In this document: positions 45,639-53,310 of the stretch, piece after piece
Layout of the letters: each line of letters opens with the position of its first letter
Position numbering within the stretch: the stretch's first letter is position 1
Assembly: GCA_050633885.1 (NCBI GenBank)
Contig: JBOEHK010000004.1
Location: 1-64,000 of the forward strand
From: JAWSVE01 sp050633885
GTDB lineage: Bacteria; Pseudomonadota; Gammaproteobacteria; Pseudomonadales; Cellvibrionaceae
Direction: 5' to 3'
DNA: 64,000 bases
Notes under the pieces: generated by a model
Database searches by the model: none
What the model saw: the letters and a program-made list of their open reading frames with translations, nothing else
Told to the model about the DNA's origin: nothing
Position numbers and translations under genes: made by a program

Positions 45639-46184
45639 ATGAAAAATTCACTGCAAGATCAATTGCTCAAAGCTGGATTGATTGATAAGAAAAAAGCGAA
45701 AGCGCTTGAAAAAGAACAGCGAAAAGTTAAAAAACAACAGCCGAAAGGTCATACGATTAAAAACGATATTAAAGAAAAAACTCAGCAAGCCGCTTTGGAG
45801 AAAGTAGAGCGAGATAGAAAGCTAAACCAAGAGAAGAATAAAGCGGCTGAAGAAAAAGCATTGCAAGCTCAAATAAAACAATTGATCGAAGTCAATCAAA
45901 TTAAATCACTTGGGCAAGGTGATGATGGTATCGCTTACCAGTTTACGGATAATAAAACGATTAAAAAACTCATTGTTGACGCGATACAACACAATCAGCT
46001 CGTCAATGGGGTGCTTACTATTGTCCGATATAACAATGGTTATGCAATGGTCCAGCGGGCAGTGGCTGAAAAAATACAACAACGAAATAATGCGGTCGTT
46101 GTTGTCATCAATAGTCGTGAAGTAGAAGGCGATGATGACGATCCTTATGCGGAGTTTAAAATTCCAGATGATCTTATGTGGTAA
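45639..46184 (+). CDS. DUF2058 family (YaiL-like) protein
   Basis: A 181-residue highly charged protein. The start MKNSLQDQLLKAGLIDKKKA and the following Lys/Gln/Glu-rich helix (residues 15-90) followed by a compact domain with YQFTDNKTIKKL and the acidic C-terminus DDPYAEFKIPDDLMW are diagnostic of DUF2058, to which E. coli YaiL belongs. Function is not established; a nucleic-acid association has been suggested for the family. Confidence 0.9.
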   Translation: MKNSLQDQLLKAGLIDKKKAKALEKEQRKVKKQQPKGHTIKNDIKEKTQQAALEKVERDRKLNQEKNKAAEEKALQAQIKQLIEVNQIKSLGQGDDGIAYQFTDNKTIKKLIVDAIQHNQLVNGVLTIVRYNNGYAMVQRAVAEKIQQRNNAVVVVINSREVEGDDDDPYAEFKIPDDLMW

Positions 46185-46534
46185 TTTTGTATTTTTTCTG
46201 AAGAGATCATTTCTATGGTCTCTCTAGGAGTTAAAACAATCAGTGCTGATTCGTATAAGTTATTTTTTTGTTTTAAATAACAATTAAAAAGTGCTGATTC
46301 GTGAAACTTCATCTCGATAATATATAGACTATCCTTTCTTTTTTTATTTCTTACGATTATCACTCACTAGAACTTATTGGTCGACATTAAATTTTCTAAA
46401 AGTGTGATCAACCTTCATTTTGTAAAAGTATATTTCTTGTTGCGTTGCAATAATTACTTCAGAATCCTATCCCTAATTCTACGAATTCATCGTTATTAAA
46501 ACTGATAAAAATAAATGTAAGAAAAGAGAAAACA
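46185..46534. other. Spacer with 13-bp direct repeats
   Basis: A 350-bp spacer. AGTGCTGATTCGT occurs at 46242-46254 and 46290-46302 in the same orientation, around a small inverted repeat (GTTATTT / AAATAAC). It could be a regulatory site for the following membrane protein gene. No gene seen. Confidence 0.45.
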
Positions 46535-47704
46535 ATGAATACAGCTGTTCTTTCTCAAACTCAAGCTCATACTCATAGTCCACAAGACGCTACTATTAAA
46601 AATTATCATATTAAAGGGCAGCTGTTGTTGTCTTTGTATCTGATTATTCCCTTGTGTTTTCTTGTGGCCTTAATCGATTATATGTATTTGGGTAATCAAT
46701 TGAGAGATAAATGGCTTCCTACCAACCCTACTTCTTTAGTCCTTTGGGCTATTTTATTTAATTTCCCTCATATTGTTTCAAGTGTCGTCACCTTAGCCGA
46801 TAAAGAATATTTGCACTTTTATAAGCGAAAATTTATTTTTGGGCTTATCGTCATAGTTTCTTTAGTGTTATCTGTGGATTTTATTGCGCCATTAGTTTTT
46901 CCTAAGGCAACGGCGAGAAATATCTATAGTGCTTTTTTTGTTTTCTTTTCGGTTTACACAATGTACCACGTGTTATCACAACAGTTGGGCATTGGTATGA
47001 TGTTAATGAAACTACCAAGAACAAAGCAGTTCGAATCATTGCGGATTTTATCAACAATAGCCGGTACATTGATGTATCTGAATATCTTCGGTGGTCGCTT
47101 GTTAAATAACCTAAACGTTGGAAATATTACGGGTTATGGATTGATTCAAGTTCTGGGTGGAGTGTTTGTTATTCTTGCTATTATTCAGGGCTTACTTGTT
47201 ACGAGAGGGTCAAAATCTCGTACTGGAACTTGGTATATTTACAGTAATTTAATTATGCTGCTAGCCGTATATGCCTTTCTTTGGTTGGATTATTATATTT
47301 TTGTTATCGCTATCCCAAGATTCGTCCATGATATCACTGCGTTTATTATTTATAGTGTGCATGATCAAAATCGTAACGCTGTCGTAAAACACAATTTTAT
47401 TTACCGTTGGCTTTCATTTTTACCTATTGCTCCCATCGTCCTCTGTTCGATTTTAGCTGTTTTACTTGCTAATACAATTGAATGTGGTACTTATATGTTA
47501 GATGTTTCTTTGGGTTTTTATGCGAAGGGGTCGTCCGAATGCTTTATTCGAAATTTTTATTCACCTCAACCGACAACGGACTTACCATTTACTATGAGGA
47601 TTGGGTTGCAAATTAGCTTGATTGTAGCTTTATTTCATTATTATATTGAAGGTTTTGTTTGGAAAAGGGAGTCAATACACCGTCATTCCGTAGCATTTAC
47701 ATAG
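46535..47704 (+). CDS. Polytopic membrane protein with conserved-looking histidine motifs
   Basis: A 389-residue protein with about nine or ten membrane segments and no family I can name with confidence. Histidines fall inside or at the ends of membrane segments: FNFPHIVSSV (about residue 80), YTMYHVLSQQLG (about 145), PRFVHDITAFIIYSVHDQNR (about 265) and a C-terminal FHYYIEGFVWK. This spacing is reminiscent of membrane di-iron or haem enzymes such as the Brp/Blh carotene oxygenases, but a direct match is not claimed. An ordinary ATG follows AAGAAAAGAG. The gene is convergent with a TetR regulator, with a perfect palindrome between them. Confidence 0.7.
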   Translation: MNTAVLSQTQAHTHSPQDATIKNYHIKGQLLLSLYLIIPLCFLVALIDYMYLGNQLRDKWLPTNPTSLVLWAILFNFPHIVSSVVTLADKEYLHFYKRKFIFGLIVIVSLVLSVDFIAPLVFPKATARNIYSAFFVFFSVYTMYHVLSQQLGIGMMLMKLPRTKQFESLRILSTIAGTLMYLNIFGGRLLNNLNVGNITGYGLIQVLGGVFVILAIIQGLLVTRGSKSRTGTWYIYSNLIMLLAVYAFLWLDYYIFVIAIPRFVHDITAFIIYSVHDQNRNAVVKHNFIYRWLSFLPIAPIVLCSILAVLLANTIECGTYMLDVSLGFYAKGSSECFIRNFYSPQPTTDLPFTMRIGLQISLIVALFHYYIEGFVWKRESIHRHSVAFT

Positions 47705-47716
47705 TCTTATTCTACA

Positions 47717-47746
47717 AAACAATTAAAAAATATTTTTTAATTGTTT
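47717..47746. repeat. Perfect 30-bp palindrome at the convergent gene ends
   Basis: AAACAATTAAAAAAT followed directly by its reverse complement. It starts 13 bp after the membrane-protein stop and covers the last codons of the TetR gene. A- and T-runs on both sides make it a plausible two-way terminator. Confidence 0.6.
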
Positions 47747-48286
47747 AGCTGTGATTTCTAGCGGTTGTATTGATTGTTGTACCCTTGCCTGAATTAATGC
47801 ACCGCTAATGGCGGTAATGGAGAAATCTGCTTTTTGTTTAGCCTCATTTTTTCCAGCTCCTGATTCTAACAAGGATGTTTCGATGACTGCTTTCCAACTT
47901 TCAAAAATACTGTGGCTAATTTTGGATATGGTTGATGAATTAGGAACCGTCTCTAAAACCGTTGTTGTAATAGGGCAGCCAGATTGATAATTTGAATCAC
48001 TTAGCCATTCGCCTAGCATCTTGCAATAGGCTTTTATGAATTTATCAGTTTGTTTGTATTTTCGAGCTAGCTCAATCAAAGTGCTTTCTACTGTTTTCCC
48101 AGCAACTTTTAGTGCTTCTCCTGCCAATTCTTCTTTGCCGTTAGGGAAGTAATGATATAGCGAACCTTTCGGTGCTCCGCTCTTTATTAAAATTTCACTT
48201 AATCCTGTACCAGCATATCCCTGTCTTCTAAATAAAACGATAGCTGATTCGATAAGTTTATCTCTGTGTTGTGGTTTGTTTGCCAT
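47723..48286 (-). CDS. TetR/AcrR family regulator (LmrA/YxaF-like)
   Basis: A 187-residue repressor. The N-terminal helix-turn-helix (about residues 10-50) includes RRQGYAGTGLSEILIKSGAP and KGSLYHYFPNGKEEL. The C-terminal ligand domain contains GCPITTTVLE, a mark of the LmrA/YxaF-type TetR subgroup. It is divergent from an alcohol dehydrogenase/thioesterase operon, with two matching operator palindromes in between, so it very probably represses that operon and may control itself. Confidence 0.9.
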   Translation of the reverse strand: MANKPQHRDKLIESAIVLFRRQGYAGTGLSEILIKSGAPKGSLYHYFPNGKEELAGEALKVAGKTVESTLIELARKYKQTDKFIKAYCKMLGEWLSDSNYQSGCPITTTVLETVPNSSTISKISHSIFESWKAVIETSLLESGAGKNEAKQKADFSITAISGALIQARVQQSIQPLEITAKQLKNIF

Positions 48287-48368
48287 ACTATTCTCAGCTA
48301 AAAACTAAATTAGTGAAATTAAAAATCAATGAAATTAATGATTATATATTTGACCGATTCGTTTGATT

Positions 48369-48386
48369 ATAAACCAAATGGTCTAT
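48369..48386 (+). promoter_or_regulatory. TetR operator copy 1
   Basis: AAACCAAATGGTCTAT, with ACCA and TGGT half-sites around a 2-bp centre. It is 32 bp (three helical turns) from copy 2 in the intergenic region of the TetR regulator and its presumed target operon. Confidence 0.7.
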
Positions 48387-48400
48387 ATTGTACGTTTAAA

Positions 48401-48419
48401 ATAAACCATTTGGTCTAAT
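48401..48419 (+). promoter_or_regulatory. TetR operator copy 2, touching the dehydrogenase start
   Basis: AAACCATTTGGTCTA, the same palindrome with the central pair inverted. It ends three bases before the ATG at 48422 and occupies the position of the ribosome binding site, so repressor binding would block the transcript start or the leader. Confidence 0.7.
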
Positions 48420-48421
48420 TT

Positions 48422-49498
48422 ATGACAATGATACAGCAATTAACCTATTTGGCTTCAAAAAAAGTAGAATGGCAAGGCGTTTTAACTCCAAGATTAACAA
48501 CAGATAAAAGTGCTTTAGTAAAACCTATGGCAGTAGCACGCTGCGATTTAGATCGATTTGTGGTCGCAGGACAGTATCGGACACGAGGGCCATTTGCTTT
48601 GGGGCACGAGATTGCGGGACTCGTTATTGATGTGGGCGATGAGGTCACGAGCTTTGTTCCTGGCGACCGTGTGATTGTGCCGTTTCAAATTAATTGTGGT
48701 GAATGTGTTAATTGTTTACGAGGTTGGACTAATGCATGTTCCAGCGTGCCATTTTCTGCATCCTATGGATTAGGCGGTAATGACGAAAAAGATTATGGCG
48801 GTGGATTCTCTGACCTAATTGAAGTTCCTTTTGGTGAGGCGATGTTAGTCAAAATACCAACCGCATTGTCTTTCAGTTCCGCTTGTGGCCTGTCTGATAA
48901 TGTAGCCGATGGATATAGGACTGTTGCTCCGTATTTAGCATTATTTCCGAAAGCTCCTGTATTGATCGTAGGTGGGTTGGCGCAAAGTGTTGGGCTTTAT
49001 GCCGTTCAAGCGGCAATTACTTGTGGATCTGAAAAAGTTGTTTATGCGGATCACGATGATAATAAACTGGCGATTGCTAAAAGATTAGGCGCGAAAATAT
49101 TTAAATTGTCATTAGATAATAATCTACGCGTAGAAAGATATCCTGATGAAGAGTTTTTGATCACAGTAGATGCAGCTTGCACTTCTGAAGCATTGTCGTT
49201 TGCTATTCATTCAACCATGGCTTGCGGTTTTTGTACTAGTGTATCGGGAGGTCTCTCAGAAAAAACAGAATTACCTTTGAGTACAGCATATTTAAAAGGT
49301 ATTCGTTATGACGTGAGTCGGGTTCATGGGCGCTCTACATTGCCAGATGTTCTACATAAAGTCTGCTGCGAAAGCTTAGATCCTCTTTTAATTGTGAAAG
49401 ACAGTTTAACGTTTGACGATCTTTATAAAAATCCTGTAGAACTTTTACTGAACCCATCACCAAAAATTATTTTTAAACGAGAGAACTCTAATGACTGA
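48422..49498 (+). CDS. Zinc-dependent medium-chain alcohol dehydrogenase
   Basis: A 358-residue MDR-family dehydrogenase. The catalytic zinc site (C41-type Cys in VARCDLDRFV, GHEIAG), the structural four-cysteine zinc loop (NCGECVNCLRGWTNAC) and a Rossmann fold (APVLIVGGLAQSVGLYAVQA) are present. Substrate unknown. No ribosome binding site lies before the ATG at 48422, where the operator sits; ATG at 48428 is an alternative and leaderless translation is possible. It overlaps the next gene by eight bases. Confidence 0.92.
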   Translation: MTMIQQLTYLASKKVEWQGVLTPRLTTDKSALVKPMAVARCDLDRFVVAGQYRTRGPFALGHEIAGLVIDVGDEVTSFVPGDRVIVPFQINCGECVNCLRGWTNACSSVPFSASYGLGGNDEKDYGGGFSDLIEVPFGEAMLVKIPTALSFSSACGLSDNVADGYRTVAPYLALFPKAPVLIVGGLAQSVGLYAVQAAITCGSEKVVYADHDDNKLAIAKRLGAKIFKLSLDNNLRVERYPDEEFLITVDAACTSEALSFAIHSTMACGFCTSVSGGLSEKTELPLSTAYLKGIRYDVSRVHGRSTLPDVLHKVCCESLDPLLIVKDSLTFDDLYKNPVELLLNPSPKIIFKRENSND

Positions 49499-49919
49499 CC
49501 TGCCTGATGAATTCGAACCGCTATTTCGAACAAGCCCTTATTTAGAAATGATAGGTCCTATCTATAATAAAAAAATAGTGAAAAGTGTTGAAGATGTTAG
49601 TTCATTAAAAGGAATCGTGATTGGATTCTTTGCACAAAAAAAACATTGCAATGCACGAGGGCTTGTACATGGAGGTATAGTCAGTGGAATTGCTGATATC
49701 GCATTAGGCTACAATGCGTCGCTTTCTAAAGATCCACCGGTCTCAATGGTGACAACCAATTTATCGATTGATTATGTGGGCGCAATCAAAATGGAAGAAT
49801 GGGTAGAAGTGCATGTCGACGTACAAAAGGTAGGAAGCCGCGTTGCGTTTGCCAATTGTTATTTTGTCGTTAAAAATAAAAGATTGGCTAGAGCAAGCGG
49901 CGTGTTTAATTTAGTTTGA
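49491..49919 (+). CDS. PaaI-type hotdog-fold thioesterase
   Basis: A 142-residue hotdog protein. The active-site helix start RGLVHGGIVSGIADIALGYN (about residues 56-75), VTTNLSIDYVGAIK and a final strand set are typical of PaaI/YbgC-like acyl-CoA thioesterases. It is co-translated with the dehydrogenase (eight-base overlap), so the pair may oxidise and release an acyl-CoA-derived compound (inference). Confidence 0.9.
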   Translation: MTDLPDEFEPLFRTSPYLEMIGPIYNKKIVKSVEDVSSLKGIVIGFFAQKKHCNARGLVHGGIVSGIADIALGYNASLSKDPPVSMVTTNLSIDYVGAIKMEEWVEVHVDVQKVGSRVAFANCYFVVKNKRLARASGVFNLV

Positions 49920-49936
49920 TTTTTATAACTTGATAT

Positions 49937-50710
49937 TTATTTTTCTACAAAAGCGCGTTCAATGACATACTCGCCTAAATTGCCTTGGCGCGCTTCAGAG
50001 AATCCTGCGTTATCTAAAATATCGCATGTGTCTTTTAACATCGCGGGGCTACCGCAAAGCATAAAGCGATCGTCATCCAAGTTGGGTTTTGGTAATCCAA
50101 TATCTTGGTACAATTTTTCACTGTTCATTAGTTCGGTAAGTCTTCCTGTATTTTTAAAGTCTTCCCTTGTTACGGTTGGATAATAAATTAATTTATCGCC
50201 TACTTGATCACCAAAATATTCATTGTTGGGGAGATCGTTACAGATCATATCGCCATAAGCTAATTCATCGACATTTCTGACGCCGTGTACAAGAATAATT
50301 TTCTCATAGCGTTCATAAGCTTCAGGGTCTTTAATGATGCTCATGAATGGCGCTAAGCCGGTTCCGGTACTTAGTAGATAAAGATGCTTGCCGGGTTTTA
50401 AATTATCCATGATGAGCGTGCCTGTTGGCTTGCTATTCACTAAAACTGAATCACCGATTTGTAAATGTTGGAGTTTTGACGTCAATGGACCATCAGGAAC
50501 CTTAATACTAAAAAACTCTAATTCTTCTTCGTAATTGGCACTGACGATACTGTAAGCTCGAAGTAGAGGGCGTTTTTCTTCTTGTAGACCAATCATAGTG
50601 AAATGACCGTTCTTGAACCTGAATCCAGGATCTCTTGTGGTTTTAAAGCTAAAGAGATTGTCGTTCCAATGGTGAACGCTAGTGACTGTTTCTTCCCGTA
50701 ATTGACTCAT
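49937..50710 (-). CDS. fpr: Ferredoxin/flavodoxin-NADP+ reductase
   Basis: A 257-residue FAD enzyme. ATG at 50710 (MSQLREETV) was chosen because AGGG lies eight bases upstream and the length then matches bacterial Fpr; an in-frame ATG at 50767 adds nineteen unusual residues. FAD-binding RAYSIVSA, the NADP-binding GTGLAPFMSI and C-terminal FMLCGSPAML are present; the C-terminus VIERAFVEK fits subclass I/II bacterial Fpr. It supplies reducing power to ferredoxin and flavodoxin, often under oxidative stress. Divergent from a LysR regulator. Confidence 0.94.
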   Translation of the reverse strand: MSQLREETVTSVHHWNDNLFSFKTTRDPGFRFKNGHFTMIGLQEEKRPLLRAYSIVSANYEEELEFFSIKVPDGPLTSKLQHLQIGDSVLVNSKPTGTLIMDNLKPGKHLYLLSTGTGLAPFMSIIKDPEAYERYEKIILVHGVRNVDELAYGDMICNDLPNNEYFGDQVGDKLIYYPTVTREDFKNTGRLTELMNSEKLYQDIGLPKPNLDDDRFMLCGSPAMLKDTCDILDNAGFSEARQGNLGEYVIERAFVEK

Positions 50711-51075
50711 GCTGTATACCCTAAACATATTGATGGTTGGACTATAAAGGGCTTTCTTATATCGCACAAATGGATTGTTTGAATATTTGATATCTGTAAA
50801 ACCGATATATAAGATAGGCTATCGCTAATGTGACTGGATTAATGGCAATGGCGTCTAATCTGCTGACTCAAGCATCCTGATCGACGCTATAAAACTAATA
50901 AATAGTGTATTTAGGCTTTTTCTGAGTCAGATGAATGAAAACTTTTTGTTGCCTCGGCCCGTATATCTCGATCTGATATTCTCGGTCTGTGGCTTCATAT
51001 GTATGCAAAATAAGTCACCGACGGGCTTTTCATAAGGGTAGAAGCTCAGTTGTTGATATGACTGGAGAAAGACAA
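50711..51075. other. Divergent region between fpr and the LysR gene
   Basis: A 365-bp region with promoters in both directions. A 13/14-bp near-duplication (CTCGATCTG / CTCGGTCTG cores) lies at 50962-50989. No gene is supported; a 70-codon frame at 50927-51139 on the minus strand is a shadow. Confidence 0.4.
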
Positions 51076-51960
51076 GTGCGATACACATTAAGACAATTGG
51101 AGATCTTTTTAGCGGCTGCTCATTTTCAAAATATATCAAGAGCTTCTGAAAGCTTGGCTATGTCACAATCGGCCGCTAGCGGTGCTCTTAAAGAGCTGGA
51201 GAGTCAATTTGATATTCGATTGTTCGATCGAGTGGGAAAACGGCTTCAACTTAATGATTTTGGACGTGCTTTGCAACCAAGGGCTGAAGAGTTGCTGGCT
51301 CGCGCTGGTGAGCTAGAATCAGCTTTTGGCAGGCATGTTGATAGTGGTCCTATTAAAGTCGGTGCGACCTTGAGTATCGGGAACTATTTAGCGGTGCCGA
51401 TGATAGCTGAATACATGAATATGTATGATGGTGGACGCGTCACGTTGGATGTTGCAAATACAGCGACAATCAGTGAAAGATTACAAAAATTTGAGCTAGA
51501 TGTTGGTTTAATAGAAGGAGAGGTTAATCACTCTGATTTTATGATATCGCCTTGGCGTGATGATGAACTTGTGGTTTTTTGTTCAAAAAATCATCCCCTT
51601 GCAAGTAAGATTCAGTTAAATGATAAGGACCTTTTGGGAGCACAATGGATTGTTAGAGAGTCAGGATCAGGCACACGACAAACATTTGATCGAGCTATGC
51701 ATAATTTATTACCAGATTTGAACATTCTTTTGGAGTTAGAGCATACAGAAGCGATCAAACGTGCTGTAGAATCCGGTCTTGGAATTGGTTGTCTATCTCG
51801 AATCACGTTAGAAGACGCGTTTGACCGTGGTTCATTAGTTGAGCTAAAAGTTGATAGTCGTGATTTGAGCCGCAAATTTTATTTGGTTTACCATAAGCAG
51901 AAATACTTAACGGCCGCCATAGAAAACTGGCTGGCACTTTGTAAAAAATTTAATGAATAA
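51076..51960 (+). CDS. LysR-family regulator (YeiE-like)
   Basis: A 294-residue LysR protein. GTG at 51076 (MRYTLRQLEIFLAAA) was chosen because GGAG lies eight bases upstream and this is the usual LysR start. The winged helix includes SESLAMSQSAASGALKELES and FDRVGKRLQLNDFGRAL, a stretch very like YeiE; the periplasmic-binding-protein-like effector domain follows from residue 90 (GPIKVGATLSIGNYL). It is divergent from fpr, which it may control, as FinR-type regulators do in pseudomonads (inference), and 18 bp upstream of hemH. Confidence 0.92.
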   Translation: MRYTLRQLEIFLAAAHFQNISRASESLAMSQSAASGALKELESQFDIRLFDRVGKRLQLNDFGRALQPRAEELLARAGELESAFGRHVDSGPIKVGATLSIGNYLAVPMIAEYMNMYDGGRVTLDVANTATISERLQKFELDVGLIEGEVNHSDFMISPWRDDELVVFCSKNHPLASKIQLNDKDLLGAQWIVRESGSGTRQTFDRAMHNLLPDLNILLELEHTEAIKRAVESGLGIGCLSRITLEDAFDRGSLVELKVDSRDLSRKFYLVYHKQKYLTAAIENWLALCKKFNE

Positions 51961-51978
51961 TAAATAAAGTTGAGGGAT

Positions 51979-53124
51979 ATGTCTGAGCATCAATCACCAG
52001 TAGAAAAGCGTACCGGCTTTTCTCATCAGCAAACACCGAAAGTAGGGGTGTTGATTGTTAATCTAGGAACGCCAGACGCGCCAACACCCAAAGCGTTGCG
52101 GGTGTATTTAAAAGAATTTTTATGGGATCCCAGAATTGTAGAAATACCACGATTGATTTGGTGGTTTATTCTGAATGTCATTATTTTACAAGTGCGCCCT
52201 AAAAAATCAGCAAAAGCCTACAAGAGCATTTGGACAGAGCGAGGATCTCCGTTAGCGTACCACACCGCTGACCAGTCTAAAGGAATTGAAGAATCGCTCG
52301 AAAAAAAATACGGCGATCAAGTCGTTGTGGAGTGGGCGATGAGATACGGTAACCCGTCCATGGCGAGTGTCCTTGAAAAATTAAGATCAAAGGGCGTTCA
52401 AAAATTAGTGGTTTTACCTTTATACCCGCAATATTCAGCCGCTTCTACGGCATCGACGTTTGATGCATTAGCGGCTGACTTTTCGAACCAGCGTTGGTTA
52501 CCCGAACTGCGTTTTATCAATTGCTATCATGACGATGAAAAATATATTAATGCGTTAGTAAAAAGCATTGAAAATTTTTGGAGTGAGCACGGTCGCGCGG
52601 ATAAATTATTATTCTCTTATCACGGTATACCGTTAAAGTATCTTCATACTGGCGATCCGTATCATTGCCAATGTTTAAAAACATCGCGTCTTGTTGCGCA
52701 AAAATTAAATTTACAATCTGAAGAGTATATGACTACTTTTCAATCGCGTTTTGGTGCCAATGAATGGCTAAAACCGTACACCGATGCAACAATGAAGTCA
52801 TTGCCTTCCGAAGGCGTAAAAAGTGTGCAAATTGTATGCCCTGGATTCGCGGCTGATTGTTTGGAAACGATAGAAGAAATTGCAGAAGAAAATTGTGAAT
52901 ATTTCAAGGCGGCGGGCGGTGAAAAATTTCATTATATTCCTGCGCTTAATAGCACAGAAGATCATATTGAAGCCCTGTCTACTATTATTCAAAAGAACCT
53001 TGAGGGTTGGAATTTGGTGGATAGCCTTTCACCTAAAAGAACGGCTTTAAATGAAAGAGAAGCTGAATTGAATAATAATCGACAGGAAAGATTCCAGCGT
53101 TGTCCGCATAATCAAATGTCATAA
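51979..53124 (+). CDS. hemH: Ferrochelatase
   Basis: A 381-residue enzyme inserting iron into protoporphyrin IX. KVGVLIVNLGTPDAPTPKAL, VEWAMRYGNPSM, LVVLPLYPQYSAASTAST, LFSYHGIP with the metal-site histidine, and the QSRFGANEWLKPYTD segment identify it. ATG at 51979 is the natural start. It is longer than the E. coli enzyme because of an N-terminal tail and a charged C-terminal extension ending RCPHNQMS. It follows the LysR gene by 18 bp. Confidence 0.96.
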   Translation: MSEHQSPVEKRTGFSHQQTPKVGVLIVNLGTPDAPTPKALRVYLKEFLWDPRIVEIPRLIWWFILNVIILQVRPKKSAKAYKSIWTERGSPLAYHTADQSKGIEESLEKKYGDQVVVEWAMRYGNPSMASVLEKLRSKGVQKLVVLPLYPQYSAASTASTFDALAADFSNQRWLPELRFINCYHDDEKYINALVKSIENFWSEHGRADKLLFSYHGIPLKYLHTGDPYHCQCLKTSRLVAQKLNLQSEEYMTTFQSRFGANEWLKPYTDATMKSLPSEGVKSVQIVCPGFAADCLETIEEIAEENCEYFKAAGGEKFHYIPALNSTEDHIEALSTIIQKNLEGWNLVDSLSPKRTALNEREAELNNNRQERFQRCPHNQMS

Positions 53125-53188
53125 ATTCGTCAAATTACGTCATACTTTCAGATAACTATTAGCAACCTATGCTAATGTTAAGTAATAA

Positions 53189-53233
53189 TATTTGAGCCGT
53201 GGCTATTTGAATCGTGGCTGTTTGAGAGGTGTT
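53189..53233 (+). repeat. 15-bp tandem repeat, two good copies and one degenerate
   Basis: TATTTGAGCCGTGGC, TATTTGAATCGTGGC and TGTTTGAGAGGTGTT follow each other without gaps in the hemH-antiporter spacer. Confidence 0.65.
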
Positions 53234-53310
53234 CATTTTAGCTACGGTGATCTTAGCTTAACGCCAGCTTAAATAGTCAGTACCGTCATAATAAGGAATG
53301 TAAGAAATAC

